Numbered from the stretch's first letter, positions 19,051 through 29,462 are shown. The stretch is 64,000 nt of DNA from Elusimicrobiota bacterium (GCA_016715645.1 JADJZR010000002.1:124001-188000), one strand, 5' to 3'. Made by a program: numbers and translations. Notes: generated by a model from the letters alone, not told the origin.

Positions 19051-20367
19051 GTGACCAACACCGATCAAGATATTTTCCGGGAAATAAAAAGCCAAGAGAT
19101 TTTTATCGTGACCTCCGGCCGCTGGTTTAAGGCCAAAAGCACGGAAGGGCCCTGGACCTTTGTTCCGTCCGAATCTCTGCCTGAAGATTTTGCCAAGATC
19201 CCTCCCAACTCCCCGCGGGCCGGTGTGCGCGTCTTTGTTGCGGGAACACCGGAAGCGAAAGAGGCCTTGTTGGACGCGCAGGTTCCCCAAACCGCGGCGG
19301 TGAAACGGGGTCCGGCGGAATTGAAGGTGGAATACGATGGCTCGCCGAAATGGAAAAACGTGGAAGGGATGGAAAAAAAAGAGGTGGCCTACGCTGAGAA
19401 TTCAGCTGACGCCATCTTCAAAGTAAAAAACAAATATTACCTTTGCCGCGAAGCGGTCTGGTATGAAGCCGCCCAGCCGGAAGGGCCCTGGAGTGTCGCG
19501 GCGATCATTCCACCGGAACTCAACAAGTTACCCCCCAGCTGTCCCCACTACCAGTGCAGTCACGTCTACGTCTATGAATCGACGCCGGATGTTGTTTATT
19601 GCGGATACACAGCCGGATACATGGGGGGTTACGCTTACGGTGCAACCATTGTGTACGGAACAGGTTATTACTACCCACCCTATTACGGCGCCTACTATTA
19701 TCCTCGGCCAGTCACTTATGGTTACCATGCCTATTATAATCCTTACTCAGGTTGGGGCGCCGTGGGTTACCGAGGTCCCAACGGGGGAATCGCCATCAGC
19801 GGCCCCGTGGGTGGATGGGGCCGACCTGGAAGTCCTGGAGGCATTGGCGGAGTCGGTGGGCCCGGCGGACCGGGCGGTGTTGGAGGAGCGGGAGGTCCTG
19901 GAGGAGTCGGTGGTCCTGGCGGGCCTGGAAATGGTCGACCGGGCTCCGATCGGCCCCAACCAAAAGGGGGGGGCGGGTCCAATGCCAACGTTTATAATCG
20001 GTCGAACCGAACCGGGGCGGCGGTCCAACCCTCGCCTCGGCCCACGGCCGGCACGTCGTCTCGGCCTTCAGCGGGGACGTCCAACAACGTCTATGCCGAC
20101 CCAAGCGGGAACGTTCATCGTCAAAATTCGAAAGGTGGATGGGAATCGCACAGTGGAAATTCTTGGTCTTCGTCCAACCAGAACAGCAATTACAAAAGCC
20201 ATCAATCCGACTTAAACCGCCAAAGCCAAGTGCGTCAAAGTTCGTCCCGATCGTCCTACGGGGGCGGGTATTCAGGAGGGTCCAGTGGCTATTCGGGATC
20301 TCGCGGGGGAGGAGGCGGTGGGTCTCGGGGTGGCGGAGGGGGAGGACGCGGCGGCGGTCGACGGTAA
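19051..20367 (+). CDS. 3' part of secreted Tyr/Gly-rich protein (carbohydrate-binding V/XII-like annotation group)
   Basis: 438 residues from the first ATG. The coding frame extends upstream to 18913 without a start, so this is the C-terminal portion of the broken gene beginning at 18196. Two repeated modules of about 80 residues share 'EIFIVTSGRWFKAKSTEGPWTF' and 'KYYLCREAVWYEAAQPEGPW'. A tyrosine-rich zone follows ('YYYPPYYGAYYYPRP'), then a Gly/Pro-rich stretch and a Ser/Asn-rich, finally Gly/Arg-rich tail. Proteins of this design, often labelled carbohydrate-binding V/XII proteins, are secreted or surface-bound; the activity is not known. The gene ends at the edge of the poly-G tract, so its true 3' end is uncertain. 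Confidence 0.65.
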   Translation: MTNTDQDIFREIKSQEIFIVTSGRWFKAKSTEGPWTFVPSESLPEDFAKIPPNSPRAGVRVFVAGTPEAKEALLDAQVPQTAAVKRGPAELKVEYDGSPKWKNVEGMEKKEVAYAENSADAIFKVKNKYYLCREAVWYEAAQPEGPWSVAAIIPPELNKLPPSCPHYQCSHVYVYESTPDVVYCGYTAGYMGGYAYGATIVYGTGYYYPPYYGAYYYPRPVTYGYHAYYNPYSGWGAVGYRGPNGGIAISGPVGGWGRPGSPGGIGGVGGPGGPGGVGGAGGPGGVGGPGGPGNGRPGSDRPQPKGGGGSNANVYNRSNRTGAAVQPSPRPTAGTSSRPSAGTSNNVYADPSGNVHRQNSKGGWESHSGNSWSSSNQNSNYKSHQSDLNRQSQVRQSSSRSSYGGGYSGGSSGYSGSRGGGGGGSRGGGGGGRGGGRR

Positions 20368-21036
<669 letters not shown>

Positions 21037-21711
21037 TTATTGAGTAACAGATTTTCTGCGGCGAAACTCTTGTAGGGCTTTTTCGTCTTCGGATTGTTCC
21101 CGCGCTCCGCCAAAAGCCAGAAACGCCGCGCCCGCCACTTCTCCCTGGACGAACACATCACCGGAATAACTAACACTGCCCCCACTGGGTCCAGAGGACG
21201 CGGCCACCGCGCCGTTGGTGAACATCAAATAGCATCGCAAATCCGTTCTCAGACCCAGCCAAGAGGTTAGGTAATATTTGGCTCCCCCATCCAGAGTGAA
21301 AGAAAAAAAGTCGTCCGATTCGCTTTTTGTTTTCACGTGGGTCAAACCCAGCAAACCGGCCAAAAAGGGTCGAAATTTGCCTTCTCTATACTCTTTTAAT
21401 CCACCGATTTGGTAATGGTCCATTGTGTAGTTAAACGGGATGGAAGCGAAAGTATCGCCTTGAAATGAAGATTCTTGGCGAGAAAAGAGGATTTCTAATG
21501 CCGAATCCGGACCGAAATAAATATCCATTAACCCGCCAAAAGATCCGGACGCGTCAGCGGTGTGAGATTGGCCCCACGCGTCGTCAAAAGATCCTCCAAA
21601 TCTCCACCCCCCGAACGGACCCACTTCCAGTGGCATCGCTCTGGCCATAGAAACCAACGACATTAACACCAACCAACACATTAAAAACCCTTTGGAGAAT
21701 ACGGATCTCAA
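21037..21711 (-). CDS. Outer-membrane beta-barrel protein (OmpA-like porin fold)
   Basis: 224 residues with a TTG start at 21711, chosen because AGGAGG lies nine bases upstream and the resulting protein opens with a clean signal peptide ending 'LVSMARA'. An upstream ATG would place the start before the terminator at 21737-21769. The mature chain has alternating strands: 'VGPFGGWRFGGSFDD', 'YFGPDSALEILFSRQ', 'FRPFLAGLLGLTHV', 'GGAKYYLTSWLGLRTDLRCY'. This suits an eight-strand barrel. A charged C-terminal tail follows ('REQSEDEKALQEFRRRK'). It is the last of four co-directional envelope genes. Function is unknown. Confidence 0.75.
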   Translation of the reverse strand: MRSVFSKGFLMCWLVLMSLVSMARAMPLEVGPFGGWRFGGSFDDAWGQSHTADASGSFGGLMDIYFGPDSALEILFSRQESSFQGDTFASIPFNYTMDHYQIGGLKEYREGKFRPFLAGLLGLTHVKTKSESDDFFSFTLDGGAKYYLTSWLGLRTDLRCYLMFTNGAVAASSGPSGGSVSYSGDVFVQGEVAGAAFLAFGGAREQSEDEKALQEFRRRKSVTQ

Positions 21712-21736
21712 AATTTGGTCCCTCCTGAAAGTAAAC

Positions 21737-21769
21737 CCCCGAGAGCTTTGAAAGCCCTCGGGGGTTGTC
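21737..21769 (-). terminator. Rho-independent terminator
   Basis: On the minus strand, CCCCCGAGGG and CTCTCGGGGG pair around CTTTCAAAG and are followed by TTTACTTT, just downstream of the stop at 21782. It would end the 23.5-21.8 kb transcript before the TTG-started barrel gene. Confidence 0.75.
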
Positions 21770-21781
21770 AACCCCGATCGC

Positions 21782-22306
21782 TTATTTAATTTCCTCACCC
21801 AACAGCGGAACGCTTGAAAGAAGACTGACTTTAATGGCCGACGTGATGAAATCATCCACCTGCCAAAACCGACCGGCAACCGTCGCGTTCACTTTCTTAC
21901 TGATCTGAGCCGCGTATTTTTTGCGGATAGCAAGCTCCTTGGACTGATTTTTATAGGACGATTTGAGCAATTCTTTCACCTTCGAGTCGGACATGGTGGT
22001 GAAATTCTTCGCGTATTCGGCCACAAGGTTCATTCTTGAATCCATAACCCCCTCTCGTTCTTTTTTGTAGGCATTGTAGACATCCCAGAAATTGCTCTTA
22101 ACGGTGGGATCTTTCAATAGATCTTCCAGGGCGGCGGTGAAAATGGCCCGACGTTCCGCGGTCACGGCGTAGCGAATCATTTCTGGGCTTAAAGTCACCT
22201 GATTGACGTTGACCTCAGTGACCGGAGATTCCTTTTTGGTTTCGGAACGCAAGCCGGTCCCGAGCAGGACAATGGCACACAGAGACAACAGTATTTTGTG
22301 ACGCAT
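21782..22306 (-). CDS. Secreted helical protein of unknown function
   Basis: 174 residues. ATG at 22306 follows AAGGAGA and begins a signal peptide 'MRHKILLSLCAIVLLGTGLRS'. The mature part looks mostly alpha-helical and highly charged ('FTAALEDLLKDPTVKSNFWDVYNAYKK', 'DSKVKELLKSSYKNQSKEL', 'IRKKYAAQISKKVN'). A C-terminal stretch contains 'FITSAIKVSLLSSVPLLG'. The size and helical makeup recall Spy/CpxP-type periplasmic proteins, but no LTxxQ motif was found, so no family is claimed. It follows a barrel gene and ends at a terminator. Confidence 0.65.
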   Translation of the reverse strand: MRHKILLSLCAIVLLGTGLRSETKKESPVTEVNVNQVTLSPEMIRYAVTAERRAIFTAALEDLLKDPTVKSNFWDVYNAYKKEREGVMDSRMNLVAEYAKNFTTMSDSKVKELLKSSYKNQSKELAIRKKYAAQISKKVNATVAGRFWQVDDFITSAIKVSLLSSVPLLGEEIK

Positions 22307-22331
22307 GGTTAATCTCCTTATCATTGTTAGA

Positions 22332-22853
22332 TTAGAACGAAAGCGAAAATGTGATTTCTGGGTAAGTGGAGGTGCACGAGCTGTAAACGGATTCGTTGCA
22401 GTCAAGCAACTTTTCATAAACGCCACCCAACCCGGCGTAGGCGTTGCCGCCGAGGGACATGTAAGCACCGTAGCGAGCGCCGTAAGAGTTGAGATCATCC
22501 CATCCCTCATAGAAGGTTCGTCGGTAAAAAGCCCCCACGTAGGGCCAAAACTTTTCAAATCCCGAATAGACATAGCGAAGACCGGGCGTTAATTTATAGG
22601 TTTGGGGCGAAGCGCCGATCCAAGCCTCGCCGTCAAACCCCGCTTCCAGACCGTTCGCGATAAAGTAACCCACACCCAACCCCGCCACCATATAAGTGTC
22701 GCCGGCAGACTGTCCTGAGCCAACGGAAAAGGATCCCCGCCAACGCCCGGCATCGAATAACGATTTCCCCGCCGAAACGGATGCTCCTGCGTGGGATGAT
22801 CCCACGAGGCATACAAACATCCCCATGAGCAAAATTCCAAAACGAGGTTTCAT
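22332..22853 (-). CDS. Small outer-membrane beta-barrel protein
   Basis: 173 residues with a signal peptide ('LLMGMFVCLVGSSHA') after an AGGAG site. The mature part shows barrel-like strands ('RWRGSFSVGSGQS', 'TYMVAGLGVGYFIANGLEAGFDG', 'LTPGLRYVYSGFEKFWPYVGAFYRR') and ends 'ITFSLSF', with the terminal Phe preferred by the Bam machinery. The two Cys near residues 152 and 159 could form a disulfide. Its start overlaps the stop of the lipoprotein gene (ATGA), so translation is probably coupled. Function is unknown. Confidence 0.75.
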   Translation of the reverse strand: MKPRFGILLMGMFVCLVGSSHAGASVSAGKSLFDAGRWRGSFSVGSGQSAGDTYMVAGLGVGYFIANGLEAGFDGEAWIGASPQTYKLTPGLRYVYSGFEKFWPYVGAFYRRTFYEGWDDLNSYGARYGAYMSLGGNAYAGLGGVYEKLLDCNESVYSSCTSTYPEITFSLSF

Positions 22854-23473
22854 TGCGCTTCTCCTTTCTTGTTTTTAGCCGGTGAAAGCAGTCCTTGGGA
22901 TCGCAACTTTTTTTCAATCACCTTGGCCACATTGTTCACCAACTGAGGGATGGCGGGGGGCTCAACCGTTTCGGTGGTCCCGGACCAAATCAACTTCTCG
23001 TCCGCCAGGGAAAAAATGCGTGTTTCCAACTGAAGTATTTTCCATTGGACTACATTGGTTTCTTGCATGTAAGTCCAGGAATAGGAATAGTGATCCCAGA
23101 GGGGCGATTGGGTGGGAGTGGCCGTGTATTCCTTTTCTTCTCGCACGCTCAGCCAACGTAAGAGAACCATCCCGTCAAAAGAGGCTTGTTGTATCCGTTG
23201 TTTAGCGATGGTGGGATCTTTAAGTTCGGATTCGTTTAGGAGCGTGTAGGAAGGCGTTGCTTTCGGTCCAATTTTGGCCACCATCGCGTCTTCAGCGCTC
23301 CGGCGTTCCGTGTCGCTGGGTGCGACCGCCACCACAATGATTTTGTTGAAATGAATCGGCTGAACTTTTAAATCTGGGTTGGTCCACGAATTAATCATTC
23401 GTGTGTTATTCATCGAGCAGGCGGAAAAAAGGGTCGCCATTGATAGAGCAATAATTTGCAACTTAAATTTCAT
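22850..23473 (-). CDS. DUF4136-like lipoprotein
   Basis: 207 residues with a lipoprotein signal ending 'LFSAC' (lipobox, Cys at residue 19), placed after a GGAGGA site. The mature region contains 'INSWTNPDLK' and 'FNKIIVVAVAPSDTERRSAEDAMVAKI', followed by 'FDGMVLLRWLSVREEKEY' and 'TRIFSLADEKLIWSGTTET'. This arrangement is seen in DUF4136 and related outer-membrane lipoproteins that share a GNA1162/TolB-N-like fold. It is the first gene of the envelope cluster ending near 21.8 kb. Confidence 0.75.
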   Translation of the reverse strand: MKFKLQIIALSMATLFSACSMNNTRMINSWTNPDLKVQPIHFNKIIVVAVAPSDTERRSAEDAMVAKIGPKATPSYTLLNESELKDPTIAKQRIQQASFDGMVLLRWLSVREEKEYTATPTQSPLWDHYSYSWTYMQETNVVQWKILQLETRIFSLADEKLIWSGTTETVEPPAIPQLVNNVAKVIEKKLRSQGLLSPAKNKKGEAQ

Positions 23474-23594
23474 TTGGATGTCCTCCGGCTCATTAAGTGC
23501 GGTTTCCCGGCATTCCCTCTTGGGGAAGCTTTATTATACATTAACTTTATTCAAGAAAAGGAACCTCGGAATTGTCCAATTCAAGATGAGCAAA

Positions 23595-25660
23595 TCAGTT
23601 GCCTGGGAGGGGAGTGGAGGAGTGAAGGTATTTTTCAATGTTGGGTGGGATCTGGAAGCCTCCACCCATGGCGCCCGCTTGAACGGGTCTGAATATATAC
23701 TGAGGGTCAAGCGAACACGCTTTATCGTAGAACTCCTGGGACAAATCCGAGCGGCCCATTTTGTTGTAGACGATGCTTAAATTGTAGTTGGATTCGGCAT
23801 TTATGGGGTCAACGGTGACCGCCCGATTCAGGAAGTCAAGGGCTTCGTCGAATTTCTGTTTTTCCATGGAAACCAGTGCCAGATTGTTTAGAAGCTCAGG
23901 GGAGTCGGAGCAAGACGCAGAGGCCCTTTGATAGTTTTCCATGGCTTTCGATAGATCCTTCTGCTCGTACCAAACCCGTCCACTGAGCGTATTCGCAAGA
24001 CAAGAGGAAGGATTGATACGCAACGCTCCGTCTAACGCCTCCAGAGATTCGCGGTATTTGTTAAGATTCATGTACGCCCGCCCCAAATTGCAGTAGGACT
24101 TTTCCCGGGGCACCGCCGCAATGGATTTCTTGAAATATTCGATGCTTTTCTCCGTCTCCCATCGTTGCCCATAGATCATGCCCATATTGTTATAAGCCAT
24201 GGCATAAGCGGGATCAATATCCACTGTTTTTTGGTAATAGTTCAACGCTTTGTCGGTGTCTTTTTTTTCGTAGTACAAAACGCCAAGACTGTAGTGGGCA
24301 CGGGGTTGTTTTGGGTAGAGCCGGAGCACATCTTCCCATAATTTAAATGAATCGCTAAACAGGAGACCGCGGTTGTAGGCCATCCACCCCAAAAAAACCA
24401 GATGAATCCCCATCAAACCGAGGCACATTTTTCGCGCCCCTGGGTTCGACCGCGTTTTCAGGTCCACACGAAACACCTTGCAATAAGTGAGCACTATTAA
24501 AAGAAGCACACCGTATTCAGCAATGTAAAGACGGTTTTCTGCCAAGGAGGTCGTGGTGGGAAAAACCGATGACGTGGGTGCAAGCTGTATCACCCACCAC
24601 AGGGTGGAAAACAGAACCAACCGCGACACCTCTGTTCCCTTGCGAATTACATTCCACGCTATCCCGGCCAGCGCGAAGAGCCCAACGGCCGACCAAAGGA
24701 GTTTTGGTTCAGCCAGCGAAGAAAATGACGGAGGCATGTGATCCAACGACAATCCGGTCGGAGAGAGCATGAACTGGATATACCGCATGAACGAATAGAT
24801 CTGATTGAGGAAATAGGTTTCGCGGGGCATGGCCGATTCCGCCTCAAGGTCCCCGATCGATCCGAAGTAGGCCGCCCGCGCCAGCAGGTAAACCGTCAAC
24901 ACAATCCAAAACGGGATGTGCGCACGGATCCGCGTGCGAAAAGAGGCCCAGTCGCAACGATGAACGACAACAAAATCCATCATCAGGAGGATCGCCGGAA
25001 GAACAGCGACCGATTGTTTGGAGCCAAGTCCCAGCAAAAACAAACCGAGCGCCGCCCAGTGTTTCCACCGGGGATGGGGGGAGGCGCTAAAAAACAACAA
25101 GAGGGCCCCCAGAGAGGTGAGCGCGGCGAGAATGTCCGAACGGTTAAACGGGTAGAGCGCCACGATCGCGTTGACGGGATGAACCACAAACAAGAGGGCC
25201 AGAACAAAGGAGAGCGTCACGTTTTCTTTGCCGAAAAGCAGAAAAAATAACCGACTCGTCAGCAGAAAGAGCAGAACCCCCACGAACCCGTGGCCAAGCA
25301 AATTGACAAAGCGGTATCCAAACGGATCCAACTTTCCAAAATAGTAATTCAGCGTCAATGTGAGAAAGGTCACGGGCCTGGAAGGATCGTTGCGAACGAA
25401 CGATTTGTTCTGAGAATAAGGGTAAACCAGTTTAGAAAACACCTGGGAAAGTTTCTCAATGCGGAGATCGGTATTGTTTTGAATTTTGTGAACATCATCA
25501 AGGACAAACGGCGCATGCAGTGTGTTCTTGTAAAGGAGAAACCCACCAGGACCAAAGACACCGCCATCCAAAACCGTGTGCCCGAGCCAAATCCAGGCCG
25601 GACCACCGTACCCACAGTTTTTCCAGCGAATGCCGATTTGTTTTTCAACTTCTTTGACAT
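23595..25660 (-). CDS. TMTC-like polytopic membrane protein with C-terminal TPRs (frameshift near N-terminus)
   Basis: The main frame (up to 25571) gives 658 residues. An N-terminal segment 'MSKKLKNKSAFAGKTV' plus a helix 'MAVSLVLVGF' is readable from ATG 25660 in another frame. Adding one G to the GGG run near 25546 joins it as '...VGFLLYKNTLHAPFVLDD'. The 'APFVLDD' loop, 'RPVTFLTLTLNYYFGKLDPFGYRFVNLLGH' and about ten helices match the DUF1736/TMTC and related GT-C glycosyltransferase layout. The last ~230 residues hold six or so TPRs. Such proteins transfer sugars from lipid carriers; the substrate here is unknown. The indel is more likely an error than decay, because the rest is intact. 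Confidence 0.75.
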
Positions 25661-25788
25661 AAAAAAATCATAACATCTTTTTACTGTAAAGAATTTCAGA
25701 CCTGGTTCATTATGAATTTTAGTAAGATCAACTTTTCTGGGCGGCTCGTTATTGACGACTCTCAAAGGTAGCCTCTGGAGGTTTACTT

Positions 25789-28188
25789 ATGCAACCGAAA
25801 GAAAATAAATTAACCCGTTTTGGGGCTTGCCTGTCCGCGGGAGCCTTGGTTCTGGGAAACACGGCTCCGGCGATGGCTTCCAAAACCAAATCCCCAGACC
25901 CCATCGACCGCACGGTTCTTCCCATTCGGGAACCAGAATATCCGACCAGCGGACTCCTGGATGTTCGCCAAGCCACCCCGCCGCCCCATTTTGACGTTCG
26001 ACCGCCCGCCGGCGCGCCCAACGTTTTGGTGGTTCTCGTGGACGATTTGGGGTTTGCTGGGACGAGTTCTTTCGGTGGGCCGGTCCCCACGGAGGCCTTT
26101 GATCGCATCGCTCGCGAAGGTTTACGGTATAACAATTTCCACACGACGGCCGTATCGTCCCCCACCCGCGCCGCGTTGAAAAGCGGGCGCAATCACCATG
26201 TCAACAACATGGGGTCCATCATTGAGACGGGAACCGCTTTCCCCGGGAACACCGGCCAAATTCCCAGCAACGTGGCTCCCCTGGCGGAGATGTTGCGCCT
26301 GAACGGGTATGGCACCGGCGCCTTTGGGAAATGGCATGAATTGGCCGCTTGGGAAGCCAGCGCCGCGGGGCCGTTCGACCGATGGCCGACCCGACAGGGG
26401 TTTGATAAATTTTATGGATTTCTTGGCGGAGAAACCAATCAATGGGCGCCGTTTGTCTACGATGGGACCACCGCTCAGGAACTGCCCGAAGACCCCCAGT
26501 ATCATTTCATGGCCGACATGACGGACAAGGCCATCTCCTGGGTTAAGTTTCAAAAGGCTCTGGCGCCGGAGAAACCGTTTTATATGTATTTCGCTCCGGG
26601 GGCCACCCACGCGCCCCATCATGTGCCGGCGGAGTGGATCGCCAAATGGAAAGGAAAATTTGACGGCGGGTGGGATGTCCTGCGCAAGGGAATTTTGGAT
26701 CGTCAAATAAAGCTTGGCATTGTTCCAAAGGCAACAAAACTGGCTCCCAAACCCACGGCCATTCCCGACTGGGATAAGTTGACGAAGGACCAGAAAACCT
26801 TGTTCGCCCGCCAGTTCGAAGTGTTTGCCGCATTTGTTGATTATACGGACTTCCACATCGGCCGTTTGGTAAAGGCCGTCGAAGAAACCGGTGAACTGGA
26901 CAACACAATGATTGTCCTCGTCTACGGCGACAACGGCGCCAGCGCCGAAGGCGGGGCCAACGGCATGTTCAGCGAAATGACGTATTTTAACGGCGTTCAG
27001 GAAAAAGTGGAGGACATGCTCAAGGTTAAGGACAAATGGGGTGGGCCAGAAACCTATCCCCACATGGCCGCCGGTTGGGCCGTGGCGCTCGATACGCCCT
27101 ACACCTGGACCAAGCAGGTCGCGTCGGATCCCGGCGGTACCAAGGTGGGTATGGCCCTGCGCTGGCCCCGGGGCATTAAGTCGAAAAACCAAATCCGCTC
27201 CCAGTTCGCTCATGTGATTGATATCGCGCCGACCATTCTTGAAGCGGCGGGCCTACCCGAACCCAAGGTCGTCAATGGAGTGACGCAACGGCCCATGGAC
27301 GGCGTGAGTTTGGTCTATTCTTTTGACGACGCCAAGGCCCCGGAGCGCCACACGACCCAATATTTTGAAATGTTTGGAAACCGGGCCATTTATAATGCCG
27401 GTTGGTTTGCCCGCACCATTCACCGCGCCCCCTGGGAACCAACCCCGCGCCGGGATCTGAAGGACGACATATGGGAACTCTATGATCTGCGCAAAGACTT
27501 CAGTTTGGTAAATGACCTCGCTAAAACCAATCCCACCAAGTTGGAGGAACTTAAATCCTTGTTTATGAAAGAAGCGGAAAAGAACTACGCCCTCCCTGTC
27601 GACGACCGCCTGTTTGATCGGATCATCGCTTCAAACGTCGGGCGTCCGGATCTCATGGCGGGGCGAACCTCGATCACCTTGAGCGCGGGCATGGTGGGCA
27701 TGACCGAAAACACGTTCTTAAATATCAAGAACCGGTCCATGACCGTGACCGCCAAGATCGAAATACCAACCACCGGCGCCCACGGAATCGTCTTCGCCCA
27801 GGGGGGGCGTTTTGGGGGTTGGGCCCTTTATGTGAAAGATGGGGTGCCGGCCTATGACTACAACTTTTTGGGCATGCAACGTTTCACGGTGGCCGGAAAG
27901 GAAAAACTTAGCCCAGGCCCCGCCACTCTGCGTTTCGACTTCGCCTATGACGGGGGAGGGGTCGGCAAGGGAGGCTTGGGGTCCCTGTATGTCAATGGCA
28001 AAAAGATCGCGGAGGGCCGGATAGAACGGACGCAACCGGCCATTTTCTCGGCCGACGAAACCGCGGATGTGGGCATTGATTTGGCGTCTCCGGTGGTCGA
28101 GTCGATCGGGGCGGAGCGGGCCTCAAAATTTAACGGAAAAATCGACGAAGTCACGGTTGAACTGGCGTCCCTTCCCAAGCCTCATTAG
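25789..28188 (+). CDS. Serine-type arylsulfatase (exported)
   Basis: 799 residues after a CTGGAGG site. The first ~30 residues act as a signal peptide ('GALVLGNTAPAMA'). Sulfatase domain: metal ligands 'VLVDDLG' (Asp85, Asp86), the formylglycine motif S123-S-P-T-R127, the 'FGKWHE' lysine/histidine segment, and 'VYGDNGASAEGG' for the second metal pair. The C-terminal ~190 residues form a beta-rich domain, as in long AtsA-type enzymes of about 790 residues. The motif has Ser, not Cys, so it needs the radical SAM maturase encoded next. It departs from the usual motif end (KSG, not LTG). It hydrolyses sulfate esters in the periplasm; the substrate is unknown. Confidence 0.93.
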   Translation: MQPKENKLTRFGACLSAGALVLGNTAPAMASKTKSPDPIDRTVLPIREPEYPTSGLLDVRQATPPPHFDVRPPAGAPNVLVVLVDDLGFAGTSSFGGPVPTEAFDRIAREGLRYNNFHTTAVSSPTRAALKSGRNHHVNNMGSIIETGTAFPGNTGQIPSNVAPLAEMLRLNGYGTGAFGKWHELAAWEASAAGPFDRWPTRQGFDKFYGFLGGETNQWAPFVYDGTTAQELPEDPQYHFMADMTDKAISWVKFQKALAPEKPFYMYFAPGATHAPHHVPAEWIAKWKGKFDGGWDVLRKGILDRQIKLGIVPKATKLAPKPTAIPDWDKLTKDQKTLFARQFEVFAAFVDYTDFHIGRLVKAVEETGELDNTMIVLVYGDNGASAEGGANGMFSEMTYFNGVQEKVEDMLKVKDKWGGPETYPHMAAGWAVALDTPYTWTKQVASDPGGTKVGMALRWPRGIKSKNQIRSQFAHVIDIAPTILEAAGLPEPKVVNGVTQRPMDGVSLVYSFDDAKAPERHTTQYFEMFGNRAIYNAGWFARTIHRAPWEPTPRRDLKDDIWELYDLRKDFSLVNDLAKTNPTKLEELKSLFMKEAEKNYALPVDDRLFDRIIASNVGRPDLMAGRTSITLSAGMVGMTENTFLNIKNRSMTVTAKIEIPTTGAHGIVFAQGGRFGGWALYVKDGVPAYDYNFLGMQRFTVAGKEKLSPGPATLRFDFAYDGGGVGKGGLGSLYVNGKKIAEGRIERTQPAIFSADETADVGIDLASPVVESIGAERASKFNGKIDEVTVELASLPKPH

Positions 28189-28208
28189 GTTTTTACGCCC
28201 CTTTTCCA

Positions 28209-29462
28209 ATGAACCCTGGAACGTTTGACAAATATCAAATGCCGGGGATTCTGGGCGCGTTAGGGCAACGGCGCTTCCATGTGATGGCCAAACCGGCGGG
28301 ATCCACGTGCAATCTGGATTGCGCCTACTGCTTTTACCTCAGCAAAGAAACGCTCCCCAAGGGGCCGGGGCCTGGGCGCATGTCGGAAGAAACCCTCGAC
28401 CAATTCGTTCGACAATACATCGCCGGGGTGACGGCGGATGAAGTAGTGTTCACCTGGCAGGGGGGGGAACCGACGCTCCGGGGCCTTGATTTTTACCGAA
28501 AAGTCGTTGAACTCCAAAAAAAACACGCCAAACCCGGCCAGCGGATCGAGAATGATCTGCAAACGAACGGCACCCTTTTAAATGAGGAGTGGTGCGCGTT
28601 CCTTAAAGCCAACCGATTTTTGGTGGGGCTTAGCATTGACGGTCCTCGTGCGCTCCACGACCGGTACCGGGTCTTGAAAAATCAACAACCGACCTTTGAC
28701 CGCGTGTTCCAAGCCGCCCGGCGGCTGGCCGATCACGGCGTTCCCTTCAACACTCTCACCTGCGTCAACCGGGTCAACGCAAAGAAACCGCAGGAGGTTT
28801 ACCGGTTCCTGCGCGACGAATTAAAATCCACCCGCATGCAGTTCCTTCCCGTGGTTGAATACAAGGGGTTTCAAACCACGGCGCCCTATGTGTGGGATCC
28901 CGCGGTGCTCCCCCGCGCCGGATCGTTGGAGGCCCGGCCCGGAAACCCAAATTCCATCGTGACGGACTGGTCCGTGGATCCGGACGATTGGGGGGAATTC
29001 TTGATCTGGGTTTTTGATGAATGGCGGCGGAAGGATGTGGGCAGGATTTTGGTCAACCATTTTGAAACGTTGGTGGCTCAGCACAGGGGCGAACCTTCCC
29101 AGATGTGCGTCTACAGCGAATTCTGCGGAAAAGGGGTTGCTCTCGAACACGACGGAACCGTTTACGCCTGCGACCATTTCGTCTATCCCGAATACCGGAC
29201 AGGCCACATCAAAGACACGCCCTTGGCGGAATTGGTTTTTTCTCCCACCCAGGTAAAATTCGGCCACGCCAAAAACGAACTTCTCCCCGGCGAATGCCGT
29301 CGCTGTCCGTATCTCTCCGACTGCTGGGGCGAATGCCCCAAAAATCGCATTCTCCGCACCCGTGACGACGAGCCTGGGTTAAACTACCTCTGTCACGGCC
29401 TAAAAAAATATTTCAAACACGCCCTCCCTCATGTGAAAAACATCGCGTCTCCAATTCGTTAG
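28209..29462 (+). CDS. Anaerobic sulfatase-maturating enzyme (radical SAM, SPASM)
   Basis: 417 residues. Radical SAM cluster motif C34-x3-C38-x2-C41 ('STCNLDCAYCFYL') is followed by 'VFTWQGGEPTLRG', the SAM-binding GGE motif. The C-terminal half carries the SPASM cysteines: 'QMCVYSEFCGKG', 'VYACDHFVYPEY', then 'GECRRCPYLSDCWGECPKN'. This is the anSME/AslB family, which oxidises the active-site Ser or Cys of sulfatases to formylglycine without oxygen, in the cytoplasm before export. It begins 20 bp after the first sulfatase and ends 63 bp before the second, so both are obvious clients. No clear ribosome site is seen, so coupling to the upstream gene is likely. Confidence 0.95.
   Translation: MNPGTFDKYQMPGILGALGQRRFHVMAKPAGSTCNLDCAYCFYLSKETLPKGPGPGRMSEETLDQFVRQYIAGVTADEVVFTWQGGEPTLRGLDFYRKVVELQKKHAKPGQRIENDLQTNGTLLNEEWCAFLKANRFLVGLSIDGPRALHDRYRVLKNQQPTFDRVFQAARRLADHGVPFNTLTCVNRVNAKKPQEVYRFLRDELKSTRMQFLPVVEYKGFQTTAPYVWDPAVLPRAGSLEARPGNPNSIVTDWSVDPDDWGEFLIWVFDEWRRKDVGRILVNHFETLVAQHRGEPSQMCVYSEFCGKGVALEHDGTVYACDHFVYPEYRTGHIKDTPLAELVFSPTQVKFGHAKNELLPGECRRCPYLSDCWGECPKNRILRTRDDEPGLNYLCHGLKKYFKHALPHVKNIASPIR

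Noticed and set aside
26122..27213. 363-residue minus-strand frame within the first sulfatase
   Set aside because: Mirror of the codon bias of the sulfatase gene; a similar frame appears opposite the second sulfatase, which shows it is a shadow.
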